The notes beneath the pieces were generated by a model, which had not been told where the DNA came from, ran no database searches, and was given only the letters and a program-made list of their open reading frames with translations. A stretch of 64,000 nt of DNA from Comamonadaceae bacterium (GTDB lineage Bacteria; Pseudomonadota; Gammaproteobacteria; Burkholderiales; Burkholderiaceae_C): positions 1 to 64,000 of the forward strand of contig JAIXXF010000001.1 of assembly GCA_027490925.1 (NCBI GenBank). Direction: 5' to 3'. Of the stretch, positions 28,998 to 39,048 are shown one piece after another; within the stretch, counting starts at the first letter, position 1, and each line of letters opens with the position of its first letter. Position numbers and translations under genes: made by a program.

Positions 28998-30671
28998 TCA
29001 CACCAGGCCGGCCGCAGCGCGTTCGTCCACGGTGGCGGGCTCGGCCTCGGCAGGCAGCTCCACGTGAAAAACACTGCCCTCGCCGAGGGTGGATTCCGCC
29101 CAAATGCGGCCGCGATGGTACATGGCCACCCGGCGGCACATCGCCAGGCCCAGGCCGCTGCCTTCGTAGTCTTTGCGCGAGTTGAGGCGGTGGAACAGGC
29201 GGAAGATCACCTCCAGCTTGTCGGCCGGGATGCCAATGCCGTTGTCACGCACGCTGATTTGCCAAGTCTTTTCCAACCTCTCGGCGGTCACGGTGATCAG
29301 CGGTCGGGTGTCGGCTTTCTGGAACTTCATGCCGTTGCTGATCAGGTTTTGCAGCAGCAAGCGCAGCATGGAGGCGTGCGCCTTGACCACCGGCATGGGC
29401 CCGGCGTCGATGGTGCCGTTGCGCAGGCGCAGGGTGCTGTCCATGTCTTGCTGTATTTCAGACAGGATCACATTCAGGTCGCAATCGGTGAAGGCGTCTT
29501 GCGGCTGCTCTAGGCGCACAAAGCTGAGCAGGTCGTCCAGCAATCGCCGCATTCGCGTGCCTGCGCTGTTGATGAAGTCCAGGTAACGGCGGCCTTTGGC
29601 GTCGAGCTTGTCGGCGATGTCGGCCGACAGCATGGTCGAAAAATTGATGATGGAGTTCAGCGGCTCGCGCAGGTCGTGGGACAAGATGTAGATGAATTCC
29701 TTTTGCAAGGCGTTGACCCGTTCCAGCGACGACACCGTGGCCCGCAGGTTGGCCTCCAGCTCCTTGAATTTGGTCACATCCCGTGCCCGCACCACCACGC
29801 CCAGCACGTTGCCCGCGGTGTCCCGCGCTGGGGTGTACAAAATGTCGAGGTGCTTTTCTTCCTTGGTGGGCGTCACCAGCGTCCAGCCATACTCCACCGG
29901 GTTACCGGCCAGGGCTTCGTCGAGCAGGGGTTTGGAAGTGCGGCGGAAGGCGTCTTCACCCAAAATTTCGGCCACTGGGTGGCCCTCGATCAGGTTGAGC
30001 GGCTTGTTGATGTATTTTTTGTAGGTGTCGTTGACGTAGCGGTAGATGTAACGGCGGTCCACGAAAGACACCATGTCTGACGACGCCGCGCCGATCGCGC
30101 TCAGTTGGGCCCGAATCTCCAGCGCCATGCGGCGCTCGTGCTGCAACGCCCGGTCTTTGAACGCGAGCAGCTGCTGCGTCTCCAGGTGGGTGACCACCAT
30201 CCGGGCCAGCAGCTGCAACCCATTGAGCTGACCGGGTGACAGGTCACGCGGCGCCGTGTCCAGCACGCAAAGCGCACCAATGCCTTGTCCCGTGGAGGTC
30301 AGCAGCGGCGCGCCTGCGTAAAAACGCGCCCGCGGCCCCGCCTTGACGAAGGGGCTGGTGGCAAAACGCAAATCTTGCTCGGTGTCGGGCACCACCAGCA
30401 CTTGACCGGGATCGCATATCGCGTAGGCGCAAAACAGCAGGTCGGTTTGCACCGCGTCGGCGCGCAGACCGGACTCTGGCGTATACCACTGCAAGCTGCC
30501 GTTGATCAGCGACAGCGCCACCAGCGACGTGCCGCACAGTTCGGCGGCCAGCGCGGCGATGTCGTTGAGTTCGCCGCCGGTGTTGGTCGGCGGTTGCTCG
30601 TCGTGCGGCGACGCGACCTCACCGGCCTCGTCGGTCAGCTCTTCTTGGGCGATCACCTCGTTCAGGCTCAT
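28998..30671 (-). CDS. Soluble sensor histidine kinase, GAF-PAS-HisKA-HATPase
   Basis: Cytosolic kinase of 557 residues; no transmembrane helix. A GAF domain occupies about residues 35-165 (YTPESGLRADAVQTDLLFCAYAI; FYAGAPLL.STGQGIGALCVLD), a PAS/PAC about 185-310 (FVDRRYIYRYVNDTYKKYINK; IEGHPVAEILGEDAF), the HisKA site is His332 in YILSHDLREPLNSIINFS, and the HATPase has LLQNLISNGMKFQ, SVRDNGIGIPADKLEVIF and GSGLGLAMCRR. The tyrosine-rich HisKA context resembles phytochrome-associated kinases, but the GAF cysteine for a bilin is not evident. The start at 30671 is used because the upstream frame is Arg/Pro-rich and unlike protein. Confidence 0.9.
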   Translation of the reverse strand: MSLNEVIAQEELTDEAGEVASPHDEQPPTNTGGELNDIAALAAELCGTSLVALSLINGSLQWYTPESGLRADAVQTDLLFCAYAICDPGQVLVVPDTEQDLRFATSPFVKAGPRARFYAGAPLLTSTGQGIGALCVLDTAPRDLSPGQLNGLQLLARMVVTHLETQQLLAFKDRALQHERRMALEIRAQLSAIGAASSDMVSFVDRRYIYRYVNDTYKKYINKPLNLIEGHPVAEILGEDAFRRTSKPLLDEALAGNPVEYGWTLVTPTKEEKHLDILYTPARDTAGNVLGVVVRARDVTKFKELEANLRATVSSLERVNALQKEFIYILSHDLREPLNSIINFSTMLSADIADKLDAKGRRYLDFINSAGTRMRRLLDDLLSFVRLEQPQDAFTDCDLNVILSEIQQDMDSTLRLRNGTIDAGPMPVVKAHASMLRLLLQNLISNGMKFQKADTRPLITVTAERLEKTWQISVRDNGIGIPADKLEVIFRLFHRLNSRKDYEGSGLGLAMCRRVAMYHRGRIWAESTLGEGSVFHVELPAEAEPATVDERAAAGLV

Positions 30672-30943
30672 GCGAGGTCGGTCCTGGACCGGCGGGCGAA
30701 CGCGGGGCGGCGGCGGCGGGCGTTCGGGGACGGCATGGCGGTGGAGTCGATGCGGGTCGGGCGGGTGCGGCGAAACGCGGCGCACACAGGGCGATCATCC
30801 CAGCGGGCGGGTGCAGGCCAAAGCGCAAACATGGCGAATATTCTCACCTTGTTCTGCGGCTGTTGGCACGGGTTGGCCTCATAGCGCTGTTCGTAAAACA
30901 GACGAATGGTTAAAATTACCGCAGTTTTGATTGGAACCACGAG

Positions 30944-31099
30944 ATGTCCGCTCCCCACCAAAGTACCCCTGCCACACACGATGCCGACCGCCCGGCCGAC
31001 GTCGTGGAGTCCATCGTGCCGTTAATGCCCATCGTTTTGCCGGTGGTGGGTGGGGTGTTGATGTTCTTGCTGGCATTCATCGCCGTCTTCATGGCTTGA
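30944..31099 (+). CDS. Small single-helix membrane protein (51 residues)
   Basis: ATG at 30944 opens MSAPHQSTPATHDADRPADV, then a strongly hydrophobic helix from about residue 25 to the end (IVPLMPIVLPVVGGVLMFLLAFIAVFMA). Codon third-position GC and the sharp soluble-to-membrane change support a real gene. It is single, 295 bp upstream of pckG and divergent from the kinase gene. I have seen similar short proteins in Comamonadaceae but know no function. Confidence 0.65.
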   Translation: MSAPHQSTPATHDADRPADVVESIVPLMPIVLPVVGGVLMFLLAFIAVFMA

Positions 31100-31393
31100 C
31101 GCCCCCGGGCCGTCGCCCGGACCGGGCATAAGGTTATGCAGGTTTTGCATCTGCCTGCCCGGTCACCGACACACTGCCTTCATAAAATAGTGGTTCTTGG
31201 CCGACCCGCGGTTCAAATGCCGGGCTCACCCGCCCCCTTTTGACACCTGCGCTGTGCGTACACCGCCCCAGCATCCGCCCGCCGACCGAGCCCTTGGCTG
31301 AAATCAGACCGATTTCAAAAAGCCAGCGCTCGTCACACACCGTTTGTGGACCAGCCTCTTTTTGAAATCAGTTTTCAAACTTAGGAGCTCCCG

Positions 31394-33247
31394 ATGAACT
31401 CACCTGCGATGCAAGGCTTGGCAATCAACGCCCCGGCCCACGTCAAAAACGCCAAATTGGTGGCCTGGGTGGCCGACATGGCCGCGCTGTGCAAGCCCGA
31501 CAGCATTTACTGGTGCGACGGTTCGGACGACGAATACCGCCGCCTGTGCGACCAGCTCGTGGCGGCCGGAACCTTCAAGCGGCTGAACCCCGTCAAACGC
31601 CCCAACTCTTTCCTGGCCGTGACCGACCCGTCGGACGTGGCCCGGGTCGAAGACCGCACCTACATCTGTTCGTCCAAGAAAGAAGACGCCGGTCCGACCA
31701 ACAACTGGATGGACCCGGCCGAAATGCGCGCCACCCTGAACCCACTGTTTGACGGCTGCATGAAGGGCCGCACCATGTACGTGGTGCCGTTCTCCATGGG
31801 CCCGCTGGGCTCGCCCATCGCGCACATTGGCATTGAGCTTTCTGACAGCCCCTACGTGGCCGTCAACATGAAGATCATGACCCGCATGGGCAAAGGCGTT
31901 TACGACGTGCTGGGCGTGGACGGGGAGTTCGTGCCCTGTGTGCACACCGTGGGCGCGCCACTGGCAGCGGGCCAGAAGGACGCCACCGCCTGGCCTTGCA
32001 ACAAAACCAAGTACATCGTCCACTACCCAGAAACGCGCGAGATCTGGTCCTACGGATCGGGTTATGGCGGCAACGCGCTGCTGGGCAAGAAATGCTTTGC
32101 GCTGCGCATCGCCTCCACCATGGGGCGAGACCAGGGCTGGCTGGCCGAGCACATGCTCATCCTGGGTGTGACCAATCCGCAGGGCAAGAAATACCACGTG
32201 GCGGCGGCGTTCCCCAGCGCATGCGGCAAGACCAATTTCGCCATGCTGATCCCGCCCGCGGGCTTTGATGGCTGGCGCGTCACGACCATCGGCGACGACA
32301 TCGCCTGGGTCAAGCCGCAGGCGGACGGCACACTGCGCGCCATCAACCCCGAGGCCGGTTACTTCGGCGTGGCCCCTGGCACCAACACGTTGACCAACCC
32401 GAATTGCATGGCCAGCCTGGACAAAGACGTGATCTTCACCAACGTCGCGCTGACCGACGATGGCGATGTCTGGTGGGAAGGCATGGGCGACGCCCCGGCG
32501 CACGCCATCGACTGGCAGGGCAAAGACTGGACGCCACAGATCGCCAAAGAAACCGGCGCCAAAGCCGCCCACCCGAACGCCCGGTTCACCGTGGCCGCGA
32601 CCAACAACCCGGCGCTCGACCCCGCCTGGGACGACCCGAAAGGCGTGAAGATCGACGCCTTCATCTTCGGCGGCCGCCGCTCCACCACGGTGCCGCTGGT
32701 GACCGAGGCGCGCAACTGGACCGAAGGCGTCTACATGGCCGCCACCATGGGATCCGAGACCACCGCTGCGGCCTTTGGCCAGCAAGGCGTGGTGCGCCGC
32801 GACCCGTTCGCCATGCTGCCCTTCATGGGCTACAACATGAGCGACTACTTCCAGCACTGGCTCAACCTGGGCAAGAAGTTGCAGGCGTCCGGCGCCAAGC
32901 TGCCCGGCATCTTCTGCGTCAATTGGTTCCGCAAAGGCGACGACGGCAAGTTCGTGTGGCCGGGCTATGGTGAGAACATGCGCGTACTGAAGTGGATGAT
33001 CGACCGCCTGGAAGGCCAAGCCCGCGGTACCGAGCACGCGTTTGGCGTCAGCCCCACCTACCAGGAGCTCAACTGGACGGGCCTGAACTTCAGCGCCGAG
33101 CAGTTCAACACCGTGACCAGCATCGACAAAGCCGCGTGGCAGGCCGAACTGAAGCTGCACGAAGAGCTGTTCCAGCAATTGGCCTACCACCTGCCTGCGG
33201 AACTGACCGCCACCAAGGCACAGATCGAGCAACGCCTGGCGGCCTGA
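31394..33247 (+). CDS. pckG: Phosphoenolpyruvate carboxykinase (GTP)
   Basis: Gluconeogenic enzyme making PEP from oxaloacetate with GTP; 617 residues, standard for the GTP form. Seen: the PEP/oxaloacetate site [21 protein letters not shown] and [18 protein letters not shown], the P-loop with reactive cysteine [15 protein letters not shown], the metal site [12 protein letters not shown], and the nucleotide region [14 protein letters not shown]. Start ATG 31394 is preceded by TTAGGAGCTC. The 294-bp gap upstream (31100-31393) holds a TAAAAT box near 31183 but no identifiable operator. Confidence 0.96.
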   Translation: MNSPAMQGLAINAPAHVKNAKLVAWVADMAALCKPDSIYWCDGSDDEYRRLCDQLVAAGTFKRLNPVKRPNSFLAVTDPSDVARVEDRTYICSSKKEDAGPTNNWMDPAEMRATLNPLFDGCMKGRTMYVVPFSMGPLGSPIAHIGIELSDSPYVAVNMKIMTRMGKGVYDVLGVDGEFVPCVHTVGAPLAAGQKDATAWPCNKTKYIVHYPETREIWSYGSGYGGNALLGKKCFALRIASTMGRDQGWLAEHMLILGVTNPQGKKYHVAAAFPSACGKTNFAMLIPPAGFDGWRVTTIGDDIAWVKPQADGTLRAINPEAGYFGVAPGTNTLTNPNCMASLDKDVIFTNVALTDDGDVWWEGMGDAPAHAIDWQGKDWTPQIAKETGAKAAHPNARFTVAATNNPALDPAWDDPKGVKIDAFIFGGRRSTTVPLVTEARNWTEGVYMAATMGSETTAAAFGQQGVVRRDPFAMLPFMGYNMSDYFQHWLNLGKKLQASGAKLPGIFCVNWFRKGDDGKFVWPGYGENMRVLKWMIDRLEGQARGTEHAFGVSPTYQELNWTGLNFSAEQFNTVTSIDKAAWQAELKLHEELFQQLAYHLPAELTATKAQIEQRLAA

Positions 33248-33301
33248 CGGCCGTTCAGTCAGCACCCTTTTGTTGTTGGGCCCCCACCCGGGCCTGCACC
33301 A

Positions 33302-33335
33302 GCCGCCCGGGCCACAAACCCGGGCGGCTTTTTTT
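33302..33335 (+). terminator. Rho-independent terminator of pckG
   Basis: GCCGCCCGGG pairs perfectly with CCCGGGCGGC across a 7-nt loop (CCACAAA) and is followed by seven T residues at 33329-33335, 55 bp beyond the stop. A classic intrinsic terminator. Confidence 0.92.
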
Positions 33336-33355
33336 CTGCCGCAGAATCGGTCCAT

Positions 33356-34600
33356 ATGCCCCAGGCCGATCACACCCACCCAGCGCCGCCTGCGACTTGG
33401 TCCGACGGCCGGCTGACCGCCTTGGCATTGGCACTGTCGCTCGGGGCGGCCATTTCGCTCGGCATCACCCGCTTTTCCTACGGTCTGCTGCTGCCACCGA
33501 TGCGCGCCGACCTGGGCTGGTCGTACACCCTCGCGGGTGCGATGAACACCGCCAACGCGCTCGGCTACCTGTTGGGGGCACTCGCCACGCCGTGGTTGCT
33601 GCGGCGTGTGGGCGCAGGGCGGTTGCTGCTGTCCGGCGCGGTGCTCGCCAGCCTGTTCATGGGGCTCAGCGGATTGGTGACCGACGCGGCCCTGCTGATG
33701 GTGCAGCGTGTCCTCGCCGGGGTGGCAAGCGCTTTCACGTTCGTGGCCGGGGGCCTGCTGGCCGCGCAGCTGGGGGCGGTGCGCCCGGCATGCAGCGGTT
33801 GGCTGATTGGGCTCTACTACGGGGGCACTGGATTGGGCATCGCGCTGTCGGCGCTGTTGGTGCCGGAGGCGCTGCACGCGGCGCAAGGCCGGGCTCACGG
33901 CTGGGCCTGGGCGTGGTGGGCGTTGGCGCTGGCTTGCGGCTGTGCAAGCGCGGTGCTGGTGTGGCCGGCGCGGGCCCTGCAACGGCTGAACGGAGCGGCC
34001 AACGCCACGGCGGGGGAGGCCACACCACTTCGCTGGCGTCCGCTGCGTTTTGCGCTGGCAGGGTACACGCTGTTCGGCGCGGGCTACATCGGCTACATGA
34101 CCTTCGTGGTCGCGCTGCTGCGCGAACGGGGGGCGGGCGAGCACGAGGTGACGGTGTTCTACACGCTGCTCGGTGTGGCGGTGGTGGTGTCGTCGCGCCT
34201 GTGGGCCGGCCTGTTGGACCGCGCAAAGGGCGGCGAGGCGCTGGCCACCTTGAATGCCTTGTTGGGCGCGGCCACGCTGCTGCCCGCGCTGACCGCGGCG
34301 ACGCCGGTGGTGTGGGTGTCGGGCCTGGTGTTCGGTGGGGTGATGCTGTCGGTGGTGGCGTCGACCACGGCCCTGGTGCGGCACAACCTGCCCGCTGGGC
34401 ATTGGGCGGCGGGCATCAGCGCGTTCACCACCGTGTTCGCCGCCGGGCAGATCGTTGGCCCCACGGTGGTGGGCTGGATCGCCGACAGCGCAGGGGGGCT
34501 GGCACGCGGCCTGGGGGTGTCGGCTGGTGCGCTGTGGTTGGGCGCATGGCTGGCGTGGCGTCAACGGCCGTTGCCCCGCGCGGCGCCCGCCGCGCCGTGA
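33356..34600 (+). CDS. YbfB/YjiJ-family MFS transporter
   Basis: Inner-membrane major-facilitator protein of 414 residues and twelve helices. The family signature near the N-terminus, GITRFSYGLLLPPMRADLGWSY followed by AGAMNTANALGYLLGAL, identifies the YbfB/YjiJ group; FGAGYIGYMTFVVALLRE opens the second half and TTVFAAGQIVGPTVVGWIAD closes it. Substrate unknown. The start ATG at 33356 lies 20 bp past the pckG terminator, so it has its own promoter or depends on read-through. It is convergent with the class II aldolase gene. Confidence 0.88.
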   Translation: MPQADHTHPAPPATWSDGRLTALALALSLGAAISLGITRFSYGLLLPPMRADLGWSYTLAGAMNTANALGYLLGALATPWLLRRVGAGRLLLSGAVLASLFMGLSGLVTDAALLMVQRVLAGVASAFTFVAGGLLAAQLGAVRPACSGWLIGLYYGGTGLGIALSALLVPEALHAAQGRAHGWAWAWWALALACGCASAVLVWPARALQRLNGAANATAGEATPLRWRPLRFALAGYTLFGAGYIGYMTFVVALLRERGAGEHEVTVFYTLLGVAVVVSSRLWAGLLDRAKGGEALATLNALLGAATLLPALTAATPVVWVSGLVFGGVMLSVVASTTALVRHNLPAGHWAAGISAFTTVFAAGQIVGPTVVGWIADSAGGLARGLGVSAGALWLGAWLAWRQRPLPRAAPAAP

Positions 34601-34708
34601 GGGCACAGACCGGCCACTAAAAATCGGGGGAAACCGACCTGCGTGAGCGATTTGGGCGATTTCTTTGAACCGATTCGGCCGTTAGCCCTCGTAAAGCTTG
34701 ACTGTATT

Positions 34709-34725
34709 GCTATTGATTCAATAGC
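34709..34725. repeat. Short palindromic repeat GCTATTGATTCAATAGC
   Basis: Identical 17-mer to 26508-26524. It sits between two convergent genes, 12 bp past the aldolase stop, where it could act as a hairpin in either transcript. Confidence 0.75.
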
Positions 34726-34737
34726 GCATTGAAGGCG

Positions 34738-35505
34738 TCAAACACAGTGGTCGCTGCCCGCGCGGGCGAGTTTGCGCAGCAGCGCGGGCCAGACGAACGC
34801 GCCGCCCAGGCCGCTGGTTTGCACCCGCATGGACTCGGCCACCCCGGCGACGATGGCGGGACTCACCTGCGTCAGGTGGCTGGTGTCTGACGCACCGGCC
34901 AGCGCGGCGACCTGGATCTGGCAGGTGCTTTCGAACAGGTACATGTTCAAAAATGCGTCGGCAATCGTTTTGCCGGTGGTGAGCAAGCCGTGGTTGCGCA
35001 ACACCAGAAAGTTGGCCTGGCCGAGGTCGGCCACCAGGCGCGGCCTCTCCTCGTCGCGAAAGGCCACGCCTTCGTAATCGTGGTACGCGATGGCGCCCAG
35101 CACAAAGGTGGACTGTTGCGAGATTGGCAACACGCCTGCGCGCTGTGCCGCCACCGCCACGCCCGCACGGGTGTGCGTGTGCAGGACGCACTGCACGTCC
35201 GGCCGGGCATCGTGCACCGCGCTGTGGATCACAAAACCCGCTGGATTGACCGGAAAGGGCGACTCGCTGAGCTTGTTGCACGCCGCGTCCACCTTGACCA
35301 GCGACGAGGCCGTGATCTCGTCGAACATCAACCCGTAGGGGTTGATCAGAAAATGGTGCTCTGGCCCCGGCACGCGGGCGGAGATGTGGGTGAACACCAG
35401 GTCGCTCCAACCGTACAGAGCCACCAAGCGGTAACAGGCGGCGAGGTCACAGCGCAGCTGCCATTCGTCCGGGCTGACGCTGTCTTTCAAAGAGGGGATG
35501 TGCAT
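34738..35505 (-). CDS. Class II aldolase/adducin-domain protein
   Basis: Soluble zinc-dependent protein of 255 residues. Metal histidines are in VLHTHTRAGVAVAAQ (His-x-His) and VLRNHGLLTTGKTIADAF; the substrate-binding glycine/serine loop is FTHISARVPGPEHHFLINPYGLMFDE. Proteins of this length and layout (RCDLAACYRLVALYGWSDLVFTH) form the adducin-like group rather than fuculose-phosphate aldolase proper, and the true reaction is generally not known. ATG 35505 begins the conserved region closely. No partner gene is adjacent. Confidence 0.85.
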   Translation of the reverse strand: MHIPSLKDSVSPDEWQLRCDLAACYRLVALYGWSDLVFTHISARVPGPEHHFLINPYGLMFDEITASSLVKVDAACNKLSESPFPVNPAGFVIHSAVHDARPDVQCVLHTHTRAGVAVAAQRAGVLPISQQSTFVLGAIAYHDYEGVAFRDEERPRLVADLGQANFLVLRNHGLLTTGKTIADAFLNMYLFESTCQIQVAALAGASDTSHLTQVSPAIVAGVAESMRVQTSGLGGAFVWPALLRKLARAGSDHCV

Positions 35506-35718
35506 GGGGTGGGCTCCAAAGGAGCCACCAGCATAGCCGCACCAGGCACGCCAGACGGGACCAGGTCGGCGCTCAGAGGTGGGGAATGAGGAGGGGAATG
35601 GCGCGCCGAAGGGTGGGCGATGCGGGCCAGGAGCCGCTCATTCGGCCAACGTCGGACACAGACCCTGCCTGTTTGCTGCGGCCAGGCGAGGCTGACTGGG
35701 CCGGTTGGCCTGCGTGGG

Positions 35719-36666
35719 TCAGCTGATCGGGCGGGGCAGCGTCACCGTCTGGGGCTGCTCGTCCGCGGGCCAGGCTTCCAGCGGGGCGTGGTCCAGCACG
35801 GGGGTGAACTCGGGCGCAGGGGTGGGCGCGGCCGGGGCGACCACCGGGGCGAAGTTGTTGGACGGCTTGGACGTCAACACGGTGAAGTTGTGCGCCACTT
35901 GCACCGGTTGTGCTGGTTTGGTGGCAGCCACCGGCTGGCCCGCCTGCACCGCGGCCCGCAGGTCGGTGGCGGGGTTGCCGTCCAGGGTGCCGAGGTCTTG
36001 GCCTGCGACCAAGCGGGTGGTTACGCCTTGCGCTTGGGCGCTCGCGTTCCATGCGGCCATGACCGCGCGGTGGTGCTCCTGGGCCTTGGCCATGTAGTAG
36101 GCGCGTTTGTCTTCGGCCTCTTTCTGCAGCTTGGCGTCTGTGTCATTCCAGAAGTAAGCGCCCGCAATCAGGCCGCCGATCAGGCCAATGGGCGAGGCCC
36201 CCACCGCCAATGTCAGCAAGTTGTTGACGGCAGCACCGCCAAAAGTGGCGCTCATGGTGCGCAGGGTTTCGGCCCGCTCGGCTTCGGGCAAGGTGTCGGC
36301 CCAGTTGGCCAAACCCATTTTCCCGGCGGTCACCATGGCAATGCCCAGCGGCGAGACGGGCATGATCGGGTTCAATTCGACCAGCCCGTTGGCCAGGCCC
36401 AGCATCGTGCTGGCGCCGTCGGCGAACGCAGCGGCCCGCGCCTGGCCTTTGGCGGCGTCGCTCGACGGCTGCCCGGGTTGGGCGGCCAAGACCTTGGCGC
36501 TGCTTGATGAGGGGTGATCGCTGAGCCACAGCGATTGCGGGATGGTGGCCTCGGCCTCGACGACGCCGCCGCCGAAGGTGGCACGGACGGGCTCGTCGCT
36601 GCTGTGCGCGGTGAACGCCAGGCAGGCCAGACAGGCGGTCGCGACGAGGGTTTGGATGGTTTTCAT
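35719..36666 (-). CDS. Exported protein of unknown function with a hydrophobic Gly-rich middle
   Basis: A 315-residue protein with a Sec signal (MKTIQTLVATACLACLAFTAHS). Residues about 75-170 hold two helical hydrophobic segments around a pattern DGASTMLGLANGLVELNP and LLTLAVGASPIGLIGGLIAGAYFWND; the ST...G..E.NP pattern recalls DUF5658-type small membrane proteins, though I cannot confirm membership. A charged stretch (DAKLQKEAEDKRAYYMAKAQEHHRAVMAAWN) and a Pro/Ala-rich tail follow. The longer upstream reading frame is antisense to mnmG and rejected. The gene is monocistronic. Confidence 0.7.
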   Translation of the reverse strand: MKTIQTLVATACLACLAFTAHSSDEPVRATFGGGVVEAEATIPQSLWLSDHPSSSSAKVLAAQPGQPSSDAAKGQARAAAFADGASTMLGLANGLVELNPIMPVSPLGIAMVTAGKMGLANWADTLPEAERAETLRTMSATFGGAAVNNLLTLAVGASPIGLIGGLIAGAYFWNDTDAKLQKEAEDKRAYYMAKAQEHHRAVMAAWNASAQAQGVTTRLVAGQDLGTLDGNPATDLRAAVQAGQPVAATKPAQPVQVAHNFTVLTSKPSNNFAPVVAPAAPTPAPEFTPVLDHAPLEAWPADEQPQTVTLPRPIS

Positions 36667-37029
36667 GGGGACCTTTCCGATGGGGGTGGGATGGGCCAGA
36701 CACCGTCGACCCGCATCGAAAGTATCGGCGTGGGTCGTCCACGCCTTGATGCGGAAGAAACGGGGGAAAACGCCCCAACTCCCAGGTTCACAACGACCGA
36801 AAACCAGCATGAACACCACCACCGGGTAAGACCTCATTAAAATACAGCAACGGGCGAACGTGGGGCGGCGCGGACCACCACCCGTGACAAAGTCGACAAA
36901 AGTAGTACTTGTTGACCCCACACACGCTCCAGTGACCCAACTGCTCAGAAGCCACCGCTTGCAGCCTGCCCCCGCCGCCTGGGCTGACCGCCCGCCACTG
37001 GCTGCCGCCCGCCACCGCGAAAGTGCCCC
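36667..37029. other. Divergent intergenic region between an exported-protein gene and mnmG
   Basis: 363 bp without a supportable gene. Frames through it are short and have no coding character. It should carry promoters for both sides: a TTAAAAT element near 36836 on the plus strand is a possible -10 for mnmG, without a good -35. No riboswitch or repeat was seen. Confidence 0.5.
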
Positions 37030-39048
37030 ATGATTTACCCGCAAGAGTTTGATGTGATCGTCGTTGGCGGTGGCCATGCCGGGACCGAAGCCGCGCTGGC
37101 CGCCGCCCGCATGGGCTGCAAAACGCTGCTGCTCACCCACAACATCGAAACGCTGGGGCAGATGAGCTGCAACCCCAGCATCGGCGGCATTGGCAAGGGC
37201 CACCTGGTGAAAGAGGTGGACGCGCTCGGCGGCGCGATGGCCGCCGCCACCGACGAGGGCGGCATCCAGTTCCGCATCCTCAACAGCTCCAAGGGGCCAG
37301 CGGGGGGGGCCACCCGCGCCCAGGCCGAGCGGATGTTGTACAAGGCGGCCAGCCGCCACCGGCTGGAGAACCAGCCGAATTTGTGGCTGTTCCAGCAGGC
37401 GGTTGACGACCTGATGGTGGAGACCACAGGGGTAGGCGACCGGGTGGTGGGCGCTGTCACGCAGGTGGGCATCCGCTTTCGCAGCCGCACGGTGGTGCTG
37501 ACGGCGGGCACTTTTTTGGACGGCAAGATCCATGTCGGACTCAACCACTACGCGGCGGGCCGCGCGGGCGACCCCCCGGCGAGTTCGCTCAGCGCCCGTT
37601 TGAAAGAGCTGAAACTGCCGCAGGGCCGACTGAAAACCGGCACACCGCCGCGGCTGGACGGCCGCAGCATCGACTATTCCAAATGCACCGAGCAACCCGG
37701 CGATGGCATGCCCGGCGGCGCGGGCAAGCATGTTCCCGTGTTCAGCTTCATGGGACAGGCAAGCCAACACCCGCAGCAAGTGCCGTGTTGGATCACCCAC
37801 ACCAACGAACGCACCCACGACATCATTCGCTCCGGGTTTGATCGCAGCCCGATGTTCACCGGCAAGATCGACGGCGTGGGTCCGCGCTACTGCCCCAGCG
37901 TGGAAGACAAAATCAACCGCTTTGCCGACAAAGACAGCCACCAGATTTTTCTGGAGCCCGAGGGCCTGACCACCCACGAGGTCTACCCCAATGGCATCTC
38001 CACCAGCCTGCCGTTCGACATCCAGTACGCGCTGGTTCGCTCTATGCCTGGGCTGGAGAACGCGCACATTCTTCGGCCAGGCTATGCGATCGAATACGAC
38101 TATTTCGACCCGCGTTCGTTGAAGAGCAGCTTCGAGACTCGCCAGATCGGCGGGTTGTTCTTTGCGGGGCAGATCAACGGCACCACCGGATACGAAGAGG
38201 CTGCGGCCCAGGGTTTGTTCGCTGGGATCAACGCCGCATTGCAGTGCCGGGAGCAAGAGGCCTGGCTGCCGCGCCGCGACGAGGCCTACCTCGGCGTGCT
38301 GGTGGACGACCTGATCACCAAGGGCGTGACCGAGCCCTACCGCATGTTCACCAGCCGCGCCGAGTTCCGCCTTCAGCTGCGCGAAGACAACGCCGATGCC
38401 CGCCTGACCGAAACCGGCCGCCGCCTGGGCCTGGTGGACGACGCCCGCTGGGACGCCTTTTGCCGCAAGCGGGAGGCTGTTTCACGTGAAACAGAGCGCC
38501 TGCGGAGCATCTGGGTCAGCCCCAAAAACCTCGCCGCCCATGAAGCCGAGCGGGTACTTGGCAAGGCCATTGACCACGAGTACAACCTCGCCGATTTGCT
38601 GCGCCGCCCGGACGTGGGATACACCGCTTTGATGTCGCTGGCGGATGGGCACTACGTCAACCCCGACCTGCCCCCGGACAGCCCGGCCGACAGCCTGGCC
38701 GCCAGTGTGATCGAGCAGGTGGAAATCGCCGCCAAATACTCCGGCTACATCGACCGGCAAAAAGACGAGGTGGCCCGCGCCAGCCACTATGAACACCTCA
38801 AACTGCCGCCCGAACTGGACTACATGCAGGTCGCGTCACTCAGCTTCGAGGCGCGGCAGAAACTGAACAAGCACCGCCCCGAAACCCTCGGCCATGCGTC
38901 GCGCATCCAAGGGGTGACCCCTGCGACCATCTCGCTGCTGATGATTCACCTGAAGAAGGGCGGCTTCAGGGAATTCGCTGCGACTTCGGGCACCAAACCG
39001 GTTGCCGCCACAGGCGTCAGCACCAACGAACCTGCGGCCGCCCGATGA
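37030..39048 (+). CDS. mnmG: tRNA uridine-5-carboxymethylaminomethyl modification enzyme MnmG (GidA)
   Basis: FAD protein that with MnmE modifies the wobble uridine (cmnm5U34) of several tRNAs; 672 residues, slightly over the usual 630 because of a short Ala/Thr-rich tail. Motifs: Rossmann FAD site [54 protein letters not shown], and the GidA C-terminal region [36 protein letters not shown]. It heads the rightward mnmG-rsmG-parA-parB cluster, and rsmG overlaps its end by ATGA. A perfect parS site is embedded at 38478-38493. Confidence 0.97.
   Translation: MIYPQEFDVIVVGGGHAGTEAALAAARMGCKTLLLTHNIETLGQMSCNPSIGGIGKGHLVKEVDALGGAMAAATDEGGIQFRILNSSKGPAGGATRAQAERMLYKAASRHRLENQPNLWLFQQAVDDLMVETTGVGDRVVGAVTQVGIRFRSRTVVLTAGTFLDGKIHVGLNHYAAGRAGDPPASSLSARLKELKLPQGRLKTGTPPRLDGRSIDYSKCTEQPGDGMPGGAGKHVPVFSFMGQASQHPQQVPCWITHTNERTHDIIRSGFDRSPMFTGKIDGVGPRYCPSVEDKINRFADKDSHQIFLEPEGLTTHEVYPNGISTSLPFDIQYALVRSMPGLENAHILRPGYAIEYDYFDPRSLKSSFETRQIGGLFFAGQINGTTGYEEAAAQGLFAGINAALQCREQEAWLPRRDEAYLGVLVDDLITKGVTEPYRMFTSRAEFRLQLREDNADARLTETGRRLGLVDDARWDAFCRKREAVSRETERLRSIWVSPKNLAAHEAERVLGKAIDHEYNLADLLRRPDVGYTALMSLADGHYVNPDLPPDSPADSLAASVIEQVEIAAKYSGYIDRQKDEVARASHYEHLKLPPELDYMQVASLSFEARQKLNKHRPETLGHASRIQGVTPATISLLMIHLKKGGFREFAATSGTKPVAATGVSTNEPAAAR
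38478..38493. promoter_or_regulatory. parS centromere site
   Basis: TGTTTCACGTGAAACA, a perfect 16-bp palindrome identical to the bacterial chromosomal parS consensus bound by ParB. It lies inside mnmG, coding for AVSRETE, about 2.7 kb upstream of parB and about 25 kb from dnaA, so it should nucleate the origin-proximal ParB-CTP sliding complex. Confidence 0.95.

Noticed and set aside
29056-29071. CCACGTGAAAA in the kinase gene as a second parS
   Set aside because: At most 12 of 16 positions match and the left arm is lost.
31400-34606. Very long open frame (over 1000 codons) on the minus strand across pckG and the MFS gene
   Set aside because: It is antisense to two clear genes and its translation is His/Gln/Arg/Gly-rich without domains, a usual artefact of GC-rich codon usage.
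36667-38256. Upstream extension of the exported-protein frame antisense to mnmG
   Set aside because: The signal peptide at the ATG at 36666 fixes the real start, and the extension has no protein-like features.
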